Below are positions 41,979 through 51,379 of a stretch of 64,000 nt of DNA, piece by piece. Origin of the DNA: an uncultured Collinsella sp. GTDB taxonomy: Bacteria > Actinomycetota > Coriobacteriia > Coriobacteriales > Coriobacteriaceae. Location: NCBI GenBank assembly GCA_900541715.1, contig UQLI01000002.1:1-64000 (forward strand), read 5' to 3'. The translations under genes were made by a program, and so were the position numbers. The notes under the pieces are model-generated. The model had not been told where the DNA came from, did no database searches, and saw only the letters and a program-made list of their open reading frames with translations. Each line of letters begins with the position of its first letter. Position 1 is the first letter of the stretch.

Positions 41979-43334
41979 CTACCTCGGTGCATTCCCGCTG
42001 CGGTCTCGTTCGCTTTGCTCTACGCGCCACTCTTCCCAGCCGCGCCCGGCAGGCTGCCAAAATGCACCGCGTTCCAAGCCTTCGGGCAAATAGCGCTGAT
42101 CGACCCAGCCTTCGGGATAATCATGTGGATACTTATACACACCGTATTCATCGCTGCCCGGGCGATGGCGATCGCGCAGATAACTCGGCACCTCGCGAAG
42201 CCCACTAGAATGGATATCGGCCAGCGCCGCATCGATCGAAGCCTCACACGCGTTGGATTTTGGCGCCAAGCACACATAGAGTGCAGCCTGAGCCAGGTTA
42301 ATGCGGCACTCGGGATAGCCAATGACCTCGGCAGACTTAAACGCGGCATGCGCCACCAAAAGCGCCTGCGGGTCGGCGTTGCCAACATCCTCAGAAGCGT
42401 GAATCATAATGCGGCGAGCGATAAACTTAGGATCCTCCCCAGCATCGATCATGCGCGCGAGCCAATAGATCGTGGCATCGGGGTCACTACCGCGCATGGA
42501 CTTGATGAACGCACTGATGATGTCGTAGTGCATGTCGCCGTTTTTGTCATACGTAAAGCCGCGACGCGGGTTGGCAATCTTCACGTCATCCACGGTGATG
42601 GGATAGCGCTCCCCCGCCGCAGGCGCTGGCGTTCCCTCGGTATCGGGACGCGTGACGGCAATCTCGCTCGCAAGCTCGAGCGTCGTGAGCGCCGAGCGAG
42701 CGTCACCCGCTGCCAGCGTGCAAATGGTCTTGACCGTATCCTCATCGGCCGAGAACTTTCCGTTCAAGCCCTGTGGTGCCTCGAGCGCACGCTCAATAAG
42801 CGTGGCGATATCCTCATCCTTCAGATGTTCAAGCTCCACCACGCGCCCGCGCGACAACAGTGCCGAGTTGACCTCAAAGTACGGGTTCTCTGTCGTAGCG
42901 CCAATCATAATGACGGTACGGTTCTCAACTGCATGCAGCAGGGCATCCTGCTGCGACTTAGAGAAGCGGTGAATCTCATCGATAAATAGAATGGTGCGAC
43001 GGTCGTACGTATTCAGGCGCGTCTTGGCCTCATCAATCACGCGACGCAGGTCCTTCACGGTACCCGTGACGGCGCTGACCTCGACAAACTCGCTCTTGGT
43101 ATGGTTGGCGATAATGTGGGCCAGCGTCGTCTTGCCCGTACCGGCAGGCCCGTACAGAATCACGCTCGAAAGCACGTCATGCTCAATCGCAGCACGTAGC
43201 CACGAGCCCTTACCGACGGCCTTTTGCTGGCCCACGTACTCGTCGAGCGAATTGGGTCGCATGCGTACCGCGAGCGGCGCATTTTTAAAGGAACGCTCGC
43301 GCGTCGAGGCAGAAAAAAGGTCGTCCATAGCCAT
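41979..43334 (-). CDS. rarA: Replication-associated recombination protein A (RarA/MgsA)
   Basis: AAA+ ATPase of stalled-fork metabolism. The 451 residues show PLAVRMRPNSLDEYVGQ, Walker A LYGPAGTGKTTLA, FIDEIHRFSKSQQDALL (Walker B), GATTENPYFEVN (sensor 1) and the C-terminal MIHASEDVGNADPQAL and GYPECRINLAQAALY motifs. Several starts are possible (TTG 43346, ATG 43343, 43334 or 43328), none with a strong ribosome-binding site; ATG 43334 is a compromise. Confidence 0.95.
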   Translation of the reverse strand: MAMDDLFSASTRERSFKNAPLAVRMRPNSLDEYVGQQKAVGKGSWLRAAIEHDVLSSVILYGPAGTGKTTLAHIIANHTKSEFVEVSAVTGTVKDLRRVIDEAKTRLNTYDRRTILFIDEIHRFSKSQQDALLHAVENRTVIMIGATTENPYFEVNSALLSRGRVVELEHLKDEDIATLIERALEAPQGLNGKFSADEDTVKTICTLAAGDARSALTTLELASEIAVTRPDTEGTPAPAAGERYPITVDDVKIANPRRGFTYDKNGDMHYDIISAFIKSMRGSDPDATIYWLARMIDAGEDPKFIARRIMIHASEDVGNADPQALLVAHAAFKSAEVIGYPECRINLAQAALYVCLAPKSNACEASIDAALADIHSSGLREVPSYLRDRHRPGSDEYGVYKYPHDYPEGWVDQRYLPEGLERGAFWQPAGRGWEEWRVEQSERDRSGNAPR

Positions 43335-43388
43335 CCCGTGCATCAATCAAAAACGTTTTCCACTAACAGTATACCGAATATATACGAA

Positions 43389-44636
43389 CTACCGTTCGTT
43401 AATATAGGTACGGTGCGGAAACTCCAGACCAGGGAACAGCTTGCTCGTCAGCTCGCAGAAATAACCGTCCGTCATGCTCGCGATATAATCCACCACGGCT
43501 TGATCCTTGTCGTCCTGCCAGGCATAGGTGCGATCATAGTAGGAAAGCTGCTGCTCAATGCGCGAAATATGGTGCTTAAAGATGTAAGAGGACTCGTCGC
43601 CACTGTTAAGATCCCGCAGGCAACGGTCGTAGAGCTTTACGAACGCCTCGCGCAGCTCCGCCTCGGAATCGCCTTCGATACCGCCCTTGCTATAGATCTT
43701 CTCGTAGTTCTCGCGCTTGGCTCGGCGAATTTCCTCAAACAGGTCCTCGCTCATCTCGATGCGCGGCTTACCATAGCTGTGCTCAACGATATCGATGGAG
43801 GCATGCGTGAGGATCCAACTGTTGTAGGCACCGCCCCGGCCATCATCAAAAGCGTCGGGCGAAAGCAGGCCCGCCGCGATCGCATCCTGACGGTCACGAC
43901 CGACGTAGGCAAGAATATCCGAGATGCGAACGACGCAGCCCTCGAGCGTCATGGGGCGCAGATGCTCAATTGCGCTATAGCCCGTGGCAATGCAATCCTC
44001 AACCGTCTGGTCAAACTGGTCAAAGGAGCCCATGTCCGAGAGCTCAAACACACGCTGCTCGTACTCGCCGTTATGGCATAGCACGCCGTCGAGCGTCTGG
44101 AGCGACACGTTGCGGCCATACAACGCGTCGAGCACGCGAACCGACTGCACGTTATGGAAAAAATAACGCCCCGTACGCTCATGATAGATATCGTTGAGGA
44201 AGCGCTCGCCGGCATGGCCGAAAGGCGTGTGTCCCAAGTCGTGACCCAGGCCAATCGCCTCGATCAGATCGCAATTGAGCCCCAGGGCGCGACCGATATC
44301 GCGCGCAATGCGGGAGACGAGCTGCACGTGCAAACCGCGGCGTGACAGATCGTCATTGCTACGGAAGCTAAAGACCTGCGTTTTGCCTGCATAACGGATG
44401 TACGCCGGAAGATGAAGAATCTTTTCGGTATCGCGCATAAACGCCGGACGCATAAGCGTGCCTTTGTCGGCGGCGCGATCAATACGACGAATGACCTGAT
44501 CATCGTTGCAACGATACGGGTTGACATAGCCCGAAGCACGATCGGCGGCAATGCGCTCGACAAGCTCGGGCGACAACGCCGAGGGAATACGGTCCATGCG
44601 CGCCTTAATGACGGCCGTTTCTTGATTAGATTCCAT
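43389..44636 (-). CDS. dgt: dGTPase-family HD phosphohydrolase
   Basis: A 415-residue HD-domain dNTP triphosphohydrolase. Motifs: LHLPAYIRYAGKTQVF, LSRRGLHVQLVSRIARDIGRALGLNCDLIEA, GLGHDLGHTPFGHAGE (HD metal site), LCHNGEYEQRVFEL and VVRISDILAYVGRDRQDA. AAGGAG 7 bp before the ATG at 44636 sets the start. Members hydrolyse dGTP or other dNTPs; substrate cannot be predicted here. It is followed by rarA. Confidence 0.9.
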   Translation of the reverse strand: MESNQETAVIKARMDRIPSALSPELVERIAADRASGYVNPYRCNDDQVIRRIDRAADKGTLMRPAFMRDTEKILHLPAYIRYAGKTQVFSFRSNDDLSRRGLHVQLVSRIARDIGRALGLNCDLIEAIGLGHDLGHTPFGHAGERFLNDIYHERTGRYFFHNVQSVRVLDALYGRNVSLQTLDGVLCHNGEYEQRVFELSDMGSFDQFDQTVEDCIATGYSAIEHLRPMTLEGCVVRISDILAYVGRDRQDAIAAGLLSPDAFDDGRGGAYNSWILTHASIDIVEHSYGKPRIEMSEDLFEEIRRAKRENYEKIYSKGGIEGDSEAELREAFVKLYDRCLRDLNSGDESSYIFKHHISRIEQQLSYYDRTYAWQDDKDQAVVDYIASMTDGYFCELTSKLFPGLEFPHRTYINER

Positions 44637-44667
44637 GGCATGCTCCTTAAAAAGGATGCGCAATCGG

Positions 44668-45090
44668 TTACAAAGTGCAGCCCACGACCTCGATTATGGC
44701 AAAAATCGGCACTAAAAACGGGAGCAATGGCAGGGAGCGCGATTTTGCGATGAGGCAAGCGACGGCAAGGGTCAGGAGCGCAACCGCAAACGCGACAACG
44801 CCGCCCAGGGGATCGAAGGTACAAAGGGCAAAGAGTGCCTTGACGTCCCCCATGCCAATGCCAGGAGCGTGGCGAACTCTACGCCAGAGCGACTCGGTAA
44901 GCACAAGGCCAAGGTAGACGATGACCGCAAGACCGGCGTGGTCAAGCGCTGTGTTCAAACCGAGCTCGAGCCAAACGCCCGCCAACGCCGTCACGGCACA
45001 TGCGCCGGCAAGCCCATTGGGAAACCGTCGCTCTCGGGCATCAATTGCCACGCCGGCAAAGATGCAAATCCAAAACGGGATATAGACCAT
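44668..45090 (-). CDS. A24-type (prepilin/preflagellin) aspartic peptidase, short form
   Basis: A 140-residue integral membrane protein with the two catalytic Asp of family A24: ICIFAGVAIDARERRFPN near residue 17 and GIGMGDVKALFAL near residue 80. It lacks the N-terminal methylase domain, like TadV/CpaA. GGAGTCCG precedes the ATG at 45090. No pilin, ATPase or secretin gene is near, so its substrates must be encoded elsewhere. A stretch of four to five hydrophobic helices supports membrane location. Confidence 0.85.
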   Translation of the reverse strand: MVYIPFWICIFAGVAIDARERRFPNGLAGACAVTALAGVWLELGLNTALDHAGLAVIVYLGLVLTESLWRRVRHAPGIGMGDVKALFALCTFDPLGGVVAFAVALLTLAVACLIAKSRSLPLLPFLVPIFAIIEVVGCTL

Positions 45091-45124
45091 CGGACTCCTC
45101 CTCGAGCTGCATCGCAAAAGCAAA

Positions 45125-45161
45125 AACCACCACAAAGGTGCCTGTCCCCTTTGCGGTGGTT
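45125..45161 (-). terminator. Terminator of the glycosyltransferase gene, CCACCACAAAGG repeat copy
   Basis: On the minus strand AACCACCGCAAAGG pairs with CCTTTGTGGTGGTT, followed by a T-rich stretch. The loop contains GGGACAGGC. The same sequence family occurs at 52918-52957. Confidence 0.85.
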
Positions 45162-45171
45162 TTGGTGGTGG

Positions 45172-46467
45172 TTATTTGGCGCCTTGCATGACCTCGTCAA
45201 GGGTAACGTTGACGGCGTGCTGCGTCGGCACCCAGTCGACCTTCAGGAACAGCGCGGCCACCGTGATGGGGATATAGCTGAACATAAAGATCGGGAAGGT
45301 AAACAGGTTAGTCACCAGACGCCACTTTTGCGCGCAGTGAATGTGCTTGTACTCAAAGATAGTCGTGAGCAGCGCCAGGATAAAGAAGGTCTGATACATC
45401 ATGGCGAAGGTCATAATGAGCGAAGCGGCGCACGCCTGCATCTCGACTTCGGTAGCCAAGAAACCATGCGAAAGGCCACCCACAATCAAGAACGTCGCAT
45501 TAGCGAGCATCGAGATCAGCGATAGCAGCATACCCGGGGCGATCGTCATGAACATGTCGTAGGCGGCAAAGCGATGATAGCGGAACGTCGACTTGACCAG
45601 ATGCTTACCGTAGGTAAAGAACACCTGGTAAAAGCCCTTGGTCCAGCGCATACGCTGCTTCCAGGATGCCTTGAACGTCACGGGTTGCTCGTCAAAGAAC
45701 TCCGCCGGCGCATAGCCAATGCGAATACCGTGAATAGCGCAGAACGTAGTGAACTGAATGTCCTCGGTCAGCGTGTGGAACTGCCAACCGTGCATGCCCT
45801 CGATAACGCTTGACGAGATAAGGTAACCCGAACCCGAAACAGCGCAGGACGTCTTGCAGATATTACGCGCGTTGTTGAGGAAGCGCGCCTCGCGTAGATA
45901 CCACGTGGCATTAGCAGCCGAGATCCACGAGCTGCCGAAGTTCTTGGAATTGCGATAGCTCGTGACCACATGGAAGCCCTGGTCAAAGGCATCATTCATC
46001 TTGGAAACGTAATCGCGGGAGATAACGTTATCGGCATCGAAGATAAAGTAGCCCTCAAAGGTGTCGGGATACTCGTTGAGAATGCGGTCGAAGCCAAAGT
46101 CCATGACCCAGCTCTTGCCCTTGCGAGCGAGGTCATTGCGCTCATAGACGATGGCGCCCGCCTCGCGCGCGAGCTGCGCCGTATTATCGGTGCAGGCATC
46201 GGCGACAACGAAGACCTCGATAAGCTCGGACGGATAATCCTGATCCTTGATGGAGCGAACGAGGTTAGCGATCACAGCCTCCTCGTTATGCGCCGCGATA
46301 AAGAAGGCATAGCGGTGAAGTTTTTTGGCCTTGGGAGGCGCAACCTCGCCACGAAGAGCGCCGATGACAAAAAAGACCACCTGGTACAGAAAGCAGACCG
46401 TGAGCAGCGTGACGACAATCTGGTTGAAGATCACGATGGGTGTGTTGGTTTGTAAAAAGGCGAGCAT
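45172..46467 (-). CDS. Membrane-embedded family 2 glycosyltransferase
   Basis: A 431-residue processive-type GT2 resembling cellulose/hyaluronan/PNAG synthases. One N-terminal membrane segment (about 12-37) is followed by the catalytic domain with FFIAAHNEEAVIANLV, VVADACTDNT, IFDADNVIS (DxD), LTEDIQFTTF (TED) and KQRMRWTKG (QxxRW). Several C-terminal membrane segments follow. It should polymerise or transfer a sugar at the membrane; the product is not predictable. No polysaccharide partner genes adjoin it. Confidence 0.9.
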   Translation of the reverse strand: MLAFLQTNTPIVIFNQIVVTLLTVCFLYQVVFFVIGALRGEVAPPKAKKLHRYAFFIAAHNEEAVIANLVRSIKDQDYPSELIEVFVVADACTDNTAQLAREAGAIVYERNDLARKGKSWVMDFGFDRILNEYPDTFEGYFIFDADNVISRDYVSKMNDAFDQGFHVVTSYRNSKNFGSSWISAANATWYLREARFLNNARNICKTSCAVSGSGYLISSSVIEGMHGWQFHTLTEDIQFTTFCAIHGIRIGYAPAEFFDEQPVTFKASWKQRMRWTKGFYQVFFTYGKHLVKSTFRYHRFAAYDMFMTIAPGMLLSLISMLANATFLIVGGLSHGFLATEVEMQACAASLIMTFAMMYQTFFILALLTTIFEYKHIHCAQKWRLVTNLFTFPIFMFSYIPITVAALFLKVDWVPTQHAVNVTLDEVMQGAK

Positions 46468-46549
46468 GCAGGCTCCCAGGAACGCGTTACGTAAACAACC
46501 CTATATCTTACCGCAGGCTTACCGAGTTCAAGAAACCACCTAATACCAG

Positions 46550-47563
46550 CTAGGCTTCGAGCAGACCGAACTGCGGGACGATTTCGTCACCGGCGGCAGT
46601 GCGGCCAAGCGAACGAGGGGCCAGATCATCCAGAACCGCCGCAAGATCCCACGGCAGCTCGTCACGGCACTCAATGCGCTCCCCCGTCACGGGATGATCG
46701 AACGCCACGCGCCAAGAATGCAGGAACTGCCTGGTCAGGCCCTGATCGGCGCGCGCATCGCACTTACCGTAGAGCGGATCTCCCACGCAGGCGTGGTTGA
46801 TATGGCGCATATGCACGCGAATCTGATGCGTGCGGCCGGTAAACAGGTGACACTCGACAAGCGTATAGCCGTCGTCGAAACGCGTGGAATCAAAGCGCTC
46901 AAGCACCTTGAAGGTCGTGATGGCCTGACGGGCAAAGGGGTCATCGGAAACCGCCATCTTCACACGGTCGCGCGTGGAGCGGGCGATACCGGTGTTAATG
47001 GTTCCCTCGTCCATGGCGATGTGACCGTGAACGAGCGTGATATAGCGACGGTCGAGCGTGCGCGTGCGGATAAGATTTTGAAGCGCGCGCTGGGTGTCGT
47101 CGTCTTTTGCCGCGAGCATAAGGCCCGAGGTATCGCGATCCAGGCGATGCACGATGCCGGGGCGATCCTCACCCTGCACGGTACCCAGATGATCGATGCC
47201 GCAGTGGTAAACCAGAGCGTTCGCAAGGGTGCCGCTCTCGTGGCCGTGGGCGGGATGGCACACCAGGCCGCGCTGTTTGGAGAGCACGAGGAGGTAGTCG
47301 TCCTCGTAACGAATGTCGAGAGGGATGGCCTCGGGAATCACATCGGTGGGATCATGCGGCTCGGGCAGGTCGACCGAGATGCGGTCACCGGAGCGCACAG
47401 CATACTTTTTTGATAGGCAGGTCTCGCCGTTGACGGCAACGGCACCGCCCTCGATCAGATGTGCGCAGGCAGAGCGCGTGGGACAGCCATCGTTGGCGCC
47501 CAGATAGGCGTCGAGACGCTGACCAGCGGAATCGTCGGCAACGAGAATATGGATGTCGGCCAT
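46550..47563 (-). CDS. rluD: RluA/RluD-family 23S rRNA pseudouridine synthase
   Basis: A 337-residue enzyme: N-terminal S4 domain (SAGQRLDAYL, RSGDRISVDL), then the synthase domain with GLVCHPAHGHESGTLANAL, the catalytic IVHRLDRDTSGLMLAAK (Asp) and HLFTGRTHQIRVHM. The 3' region ends in a diverged segment. The ATG at 47563 overlaps the lspA stop as TAATG; lspA-rluD is a very common Gram-positive pair. Confidence 0.94.
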   Translation of the reverse strand: MADIHILVADDSAGQRLDAYLGANDGCPTRSACAHLIEGGAVAVNGETCLSKKYAVRSGDRISVDLPEPHDPTDVIPEAIPLDIRYEDDYLLVLSKQRGLVCHPAHGHESGTLANALVYHCGIDHLGTVQGEDRPGIVHRLDRDTSGLMLAAKDDDTQRALQNLIRTRTLDRRYITLVHGHIAMDEGTINTGIARSTRDRVKMAVSDDPFARQAITTFKVLERFDSTRFDDGYTLVECHLFTGRTHQIRVHMRHINHACVGDPLYGKCDARADQGLTRQFLHSWRVAFDHPVTGERIECRDELPWDLAAVLDDLAPRSLGRTAAGDEIVPQFGLLEA

Positions 47564-48144
47564 TAACGCTCATTCCTTTCGCGAATCTTGCGGGCACGCT
47601 CCCCACGCTGCTTGGCTTTGCGCTTGGCGCGGGCCTCATCACGGGCATTGAGCTCGGCAGTCGCATCGACTTCGCGGGCCGCAGGGCTCAAGAACATGTA
47701 GCCGATGAGGGCAAGCACGACGCCTACGGTGATACCGATATCGGCCACATTGAAGACGGGAAAGTCGATGAAGGTGGTGGCAATAAAATCGGTCACGAAG
47801 CCAAAGGCCAAACGATCGATAGCGTTGCCGATAGCACCGCCCGCAACCATCGCCATGCCCACAACCTCAAGATGGGCGAGCTGGGGTGCACGAATGAGGT
47901 ACACGGCAATAGCGACAATGACCGCCAGCGCCAGGACGGCAAACGCGATGCCATGCCCCTCGCCCATGCTAAAGGCAGCGCCGATATTGCGGACAAACAG
48001 GAAGTCGATCACGCCGGGGATGACGGTCACATGCAGTGCATCGCCCACGGCACGAACCGCAAGCTTGGTCAACTGGTCAACAAGCAACACAGCCAGCGCC
48101 ACCCCACCAGCAACACCCAACCGCCAACGCAAAGGCGGCGTCAT
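47563..48144 (-). CDS. lspA: Lipoprotein signal peptidase (signal peptidase II)
   Basis: Cleaves lipoprotein signal peptides; needed for the many lipoproteins of the corrinoid uptake operon. The 193 residues hold four hydrophobic helices, VRNIGAAFSMGEG, the catalytic GNAIDRLAFGFVTDFI and FNVADIGI (two Asp). The last about 35 residues are strongly basic (Arg/Lys-rich) and extend beyond the family. ATG 48144 was chosen; a TTG at 48162 in the same frame has GGGG 8 bp upstream and is possible. Confidence 0.94.
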   Translation of the reverse strand: MTPPLRWRLGVAGGVALAVLLVDQLTKLAVRAVGDALHVTVIPGVIDFLFVRNIGAAFSMGEGHGIAFAVLALAVIVAIAVYLIRAPQLAHLEVVGMAMVAGGAIGNAIDRLAFGFVTDFIATTFIDFPVFNVADIGITVGVVLALIGYMFLSPAAREVDATAELNARDEARAKRKAKQRGERARKIRERNER

Positions 48145-48162
48145 ATCCCCAGCACGACCCAA

Positions 48163-48535
48163 ATCAATCCCCTACCCTCAAGAACATCGAATTACGTTTA
48201 ATACAAAGAACTATCTTATATTGCCATACGCAGAACGCACGACATATCCACCAACGCAAGCGAAATAACCAGCTAAAAACGAAAGCGACATTCCGAATAA
48301 CGGAATGTCGCTTAATAGCTTTCGACTAAAAACGCAAGTCGAAAGAAAGCCTCTAGCTCCAGCAATGGAAATGCCGCGTTATCGTCACCAACAGCGAAAA
48401 CGTCCCTAAGCGAGCAAGGTGACGTGAAAGAGGAGGGAAGCGTACTTTGGTACGCGACCGACGATTGAACGTCAGATTGCCGCTTAGGGGCGTTTGCAGC
48501 GTCGGTAGGTTACGGCGTTCTACGAACGCCGTAAC
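48163..48535. other. Non-coding structured gap between ileS and lspA
   Basis: The 373 bp hold no credible gene. Seen are a 13-bp hairpin AAGCGACATTCCG/CGGAATGTCGCTT at 48283-48313 and GCGTAC/GTACGC around TTTG near 48448-48463. There is also a longer imperfect inverted pair (CGTCCCTAAGCG near 48399 against CGCTTAGGGGCG near 48481). A 16-bp perfect hairpin at 48505-48539 runs over the ileS stop codon. No T-run follows that last hairpin on the minus strand. Confidence 0.6.
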
Positions 48536-51337
48536 CTACAAAGCATCGGCGCAGCGCTTGCAAATATGAGCGTGGCCGTTGTACTCGCCAACGGTGGTGC
48601 GGTAGTTCCAGCAACGGTCGCAGCACTCGCCCTCGGCAGCTTCAATGGCAACGGAGAGTTCCTCGCCCTGGGTCAGCTCAACATCGGAGACGATGTAGAA
48701 CTCGGCCAGGTCGACGGCCTTATCACCGGTCAGCAGCGCGTACATCTCGGCGGGAACGACCGCCTTGACGCGGACCTGCTGGCTCTTAGTGAAGGTGCCG
48801 GCAGAACGGGCATCCTCAAGAGCCTTGGTCACGGCGCTACGGAGCTCGAGCGAAGCCTCGAGCACGCCCTCAAACTCATTGGCCTCGTCGACCGTGATGG
48901 GCGACTTGTACCAATCGAGCAGCGCGGCGTACTTCTGGTGATCGACGCAGCCGGCGGGCGCATATGCCATGGCCTCGTCGACGGTATAGGACAGGATCGG
49001 CTGCAGGTCGCGCATGAGCATCGAGAAGAGCTCGGCCAGCACGGTCTGGGCACTGCGGCGCTCGAGCGAGCCGGGCTTGTCGCAGTACAGACGATCCTTC
49101 AGGGCGTCGAGATACACGTTGGAAAGCTCGGTAACCACGAAGTCATAGAGCGCACGGTAGGCGCGCGGGAACTCATAGCTGGCGTAGGCGTCGTCGACCT
49201 CGGCCTGGACCTGGGTCAGACGGGCAACCATGAGCTTGTCGAGCGGCAGCAGGTCGGCAAAGGCGACGCCGTCGGTCTCGGGCTCAAACTGACCCTCGAG
49301 CTCGGAGAGCAAGAAGCGCAGCGTGTTGCGGAAACGACGATAGGCATCGGACGTACGAGCGAGAATCTCATGGTCGATGGAGACGTCGGAGCTGGTGTCG
49401 ACGGAGGCAACCCAGAGACGGATGATGTCAGCGCCCATCTCGTCGCAGACCTTGTTGGGGTCGATGACGTTGCCGAGCGACTTGGACATCTTGCGGCCCT
49501 GGCCATCGAGCGTGAAGCCCTGCGAGACGACCGTCTTGTACGGAGCATGGCCGTTGGCACCCACCGAGGTGAGCAGCGAGCTCTGGAACCAACCGCGATG
49601 CTGGTCGGAGCCCTCGAGATACACGTCAGCCGGGTACTCAAGCTCGGGTCGATACTCGCAGACGGCCTTCCAGGACACGCCGGAGTCCCACCACACGTCG
49701 AGAATGTCCTTATCAGCCTTGAGGTGATGGCCGCCACACTTGGGGCAAACGCAAGCCTCGCCCAGGTAACTCTCGGGAGCGTCGGTGAACCAGGCGTCGG
49801 AGCCCTTCTCGTGGAAGAGCTTGATGACGGCGTCGAGCGTGGCGTCGTTCATGACCTTCTCGCCGCAGTCGGCGCAAGTGTAGCTGGGGATAGGCACGCC
49901 CCAGTTGCGCTGACGGCTGATGCACCAGTCGGGACGCTGCTCGACCATGGCGCCGATGCGGTTGGCGGCGTGAGCCGGATACCACTTGACGTTCTCGCGG
50001 ACCTCTTTGCCAGCCTGCTCGCGCAGACCGGTCTTGTCCATCGAGACGAACCACTGGTCGGTAGCACGGAAGAGCACCGGGTGCTTGCAGCGCCAGCAGT
50101 GCGGATAGCTGTGCGTGATCTTCTTCTCGAGGACCAGGGTGCCGCGCTCGCGCAGGAACTCGATGATGTGCGGGTTGGCCTCGTCGGTATCCATGCCGCT
50201 GAAGGGGCCGCCGGTGCCAAACTCCTCGCCGGTGTAGAACTTGCCGTCGTCATCGACCGGCATGCAAATGTCGGTGATGCCCTCCTTGAGGCAGGCGAAG
50301 TAGTCGTCGACGCCGTGACCGGGCGAGTTGTGGACGATACCGGTACCGTCATCGACACCGACGTAATCGGCCAACAGCGCAACGCCCTCGACACCGTCAA
50401 AGATCGGCTGCTTATAGTGAATGTGATGGAAGGTCTCGGCGAGAACCACATAGGGCTTGCCGTCGACCACAACCGGGGTGTACTCCCAGCCAAACTCCTC
50501 GCAGCACTTGGGAGCTAGGTCCTCGAGCATGACCTCGGCGCGGCCGTCGTGCTCAACGGCGACGTAGGCGGCACCGGGCTTGAGAGAAACTGCCTGGTCG
50601 GAGGGGATGGTCCACGGCGTGGTCGTCCAGATGATAAAGTCAACCGGGCCGTCGAAGTTCTCGAGGCCGGCGGGCTTGGAGGTCATCTCAAAGCGCACGA
50701 AGATGGACGGGCTCGTCTCGTCGGAGTACTCAATCTCGGCCTCAGCAAGTGCGGTATGGCAGTGCTTGCACCAGTGAACGGGCTTGTGACCGCGATAGAT
50801 CATGCCCTTGTCGAACATGGCCTTGAAAACCTCGATGTCGGCGGCGTCATGCTGGTGATAAAGCGTCAGATAGGGGTTGTCCCAATCGCCGAGCACGCCC
50901 AGGCGACGGAAGCCGGCCTTCTGCAGCTCGATGTTCTCGACAGCGAACTTGTTGCAAAGCTCGCGGATCTTAGCCGTGGAGGTCTGGTTGAACTTCTCGG
51001 TGCCGAGCTTCTCCTCGACCTTATGCTCGATCGGCTGGCCATGGCAGTCCCAACCGGGGACATAGGGAACCTCATAACCCTGCATCATCCAGTAACGGTT
51101 GATCATGTCCTTGGAGATCTTGTTCATGGCGTGGCCGATGTGGATCGGGCCGTTGGCGTACGGAGGGCCGTCGTGCAGCACGAACTTCTTGTGACCCTCG
51201 TTCTTCTTCAGAACCTGCTCGTAGACCTTGTTGTCCTGCCAGTCCTTGAGTCGCTTGGGCTCGGACTTAGAAAGACCGGCACGCATGGGAAAACCGGTCT
51301 TGGGCAGATTCATCGTCTGCTTGTACTCGTTTGCCAC
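48536..51337 (-). CDS. ileS: Isoleucyl-tRNA synthetase
   Basis: Class I synthetase, 933 residues. PPYANGPIHIGHAMN (HIGH) lies near residue 60, WDCHGQPIEHKVEE and the editing domain in the middle, GRKMSKSLGNVIDP (KMSKS) near residue 595, and a C-terminal zinc finger CCDRCWNYRTT and CKRCADAL. The GTG at 51337 has AAAGGGGTA upstream and starts VANEYKQTMNLPKTGFPMR, as in relatives. Control by the T-box ahead of it is clear. Confidence 0.97.
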   Translation of the reverse strand: MANEYKQTMNLPKTGFPMRAGLSKSEPKRLKDWQDNKVYEQVLKKNEGHKKFVLHDGPPYANGPIHIGHAMNKISKDMINRYWMMQGYEVPYVPGWDCHGQPIEHKVEEKLGTEKFNQTSTAKIRELCNKFAVENIELQKAGFRRLGVLGDWDNPYLTLYHQHDAADIEVFKAMFDKGMIYRGHKPVHWCKHCHTALAEAEIEYSDETSPSIFVRFEMTSKPAGLENFDGPVDFIIWTTTPWTIPSDQAVSLKPGAAYVAVEHDGRAEVMLEDLAPKCCEEFGWEYTPVVVDGKPYVVLAETFHHIHYKQPIFDGVEGVALLADYVGVDDGTGIVHNSPGHGVDDYFACLKEGITDICMPVDDDGKFYTGEEFGTGGPFSGMDTDEANPHIIEFLRERGTLVLEKKITHSYPHCWRCKHPVLFRATDQWFVSMDKTGLREQAGKEVRENVKWYPAHAANRIGAMVEQRPDWCISRQRNWGVPIPSYTCADCGEKVMNDATLDAVIKLFHEKGSDAWFTDAPESYLGEACVCPKCGGHHLKADKDILDVWWDSGVSWKAVCEYRPELEYPADVYLEGSDQHRGWFQSSLLTSVGANGHAPYKTVVSQGFTLDGQGRKMSKSLGNVIDPNKVCDEMGADIIRLWVASVDTSSDVSIDHEILARTSDAYRRFRNTLRFLLSELEGQFEPETDGVAFADLLPLDKLMVARLTQVQAEVDDAYASYEFPRAYRALYDFVVTELSNVYLDALKDRLYCDKPGSLERRSAQTVLAELFSMLMRDLQPILSYTVDEAMAYAPAGCVDHQKYAALLDWYKSPITVDEANEFEGVLEASLELRSAVTKALEDARSAGTFTKSQQVRVKAVVPAEMYALLTGDKAVDLAEFYIVSDVELTQGEELSVAIEAAEGECCDRCWNYRTTVGEYNGHAHICKRCADAL

Positions 51338-51379
51338 GGTACCCCTTTCATGTCGTGGGCGCGCACGCCCGTTGGGCAC

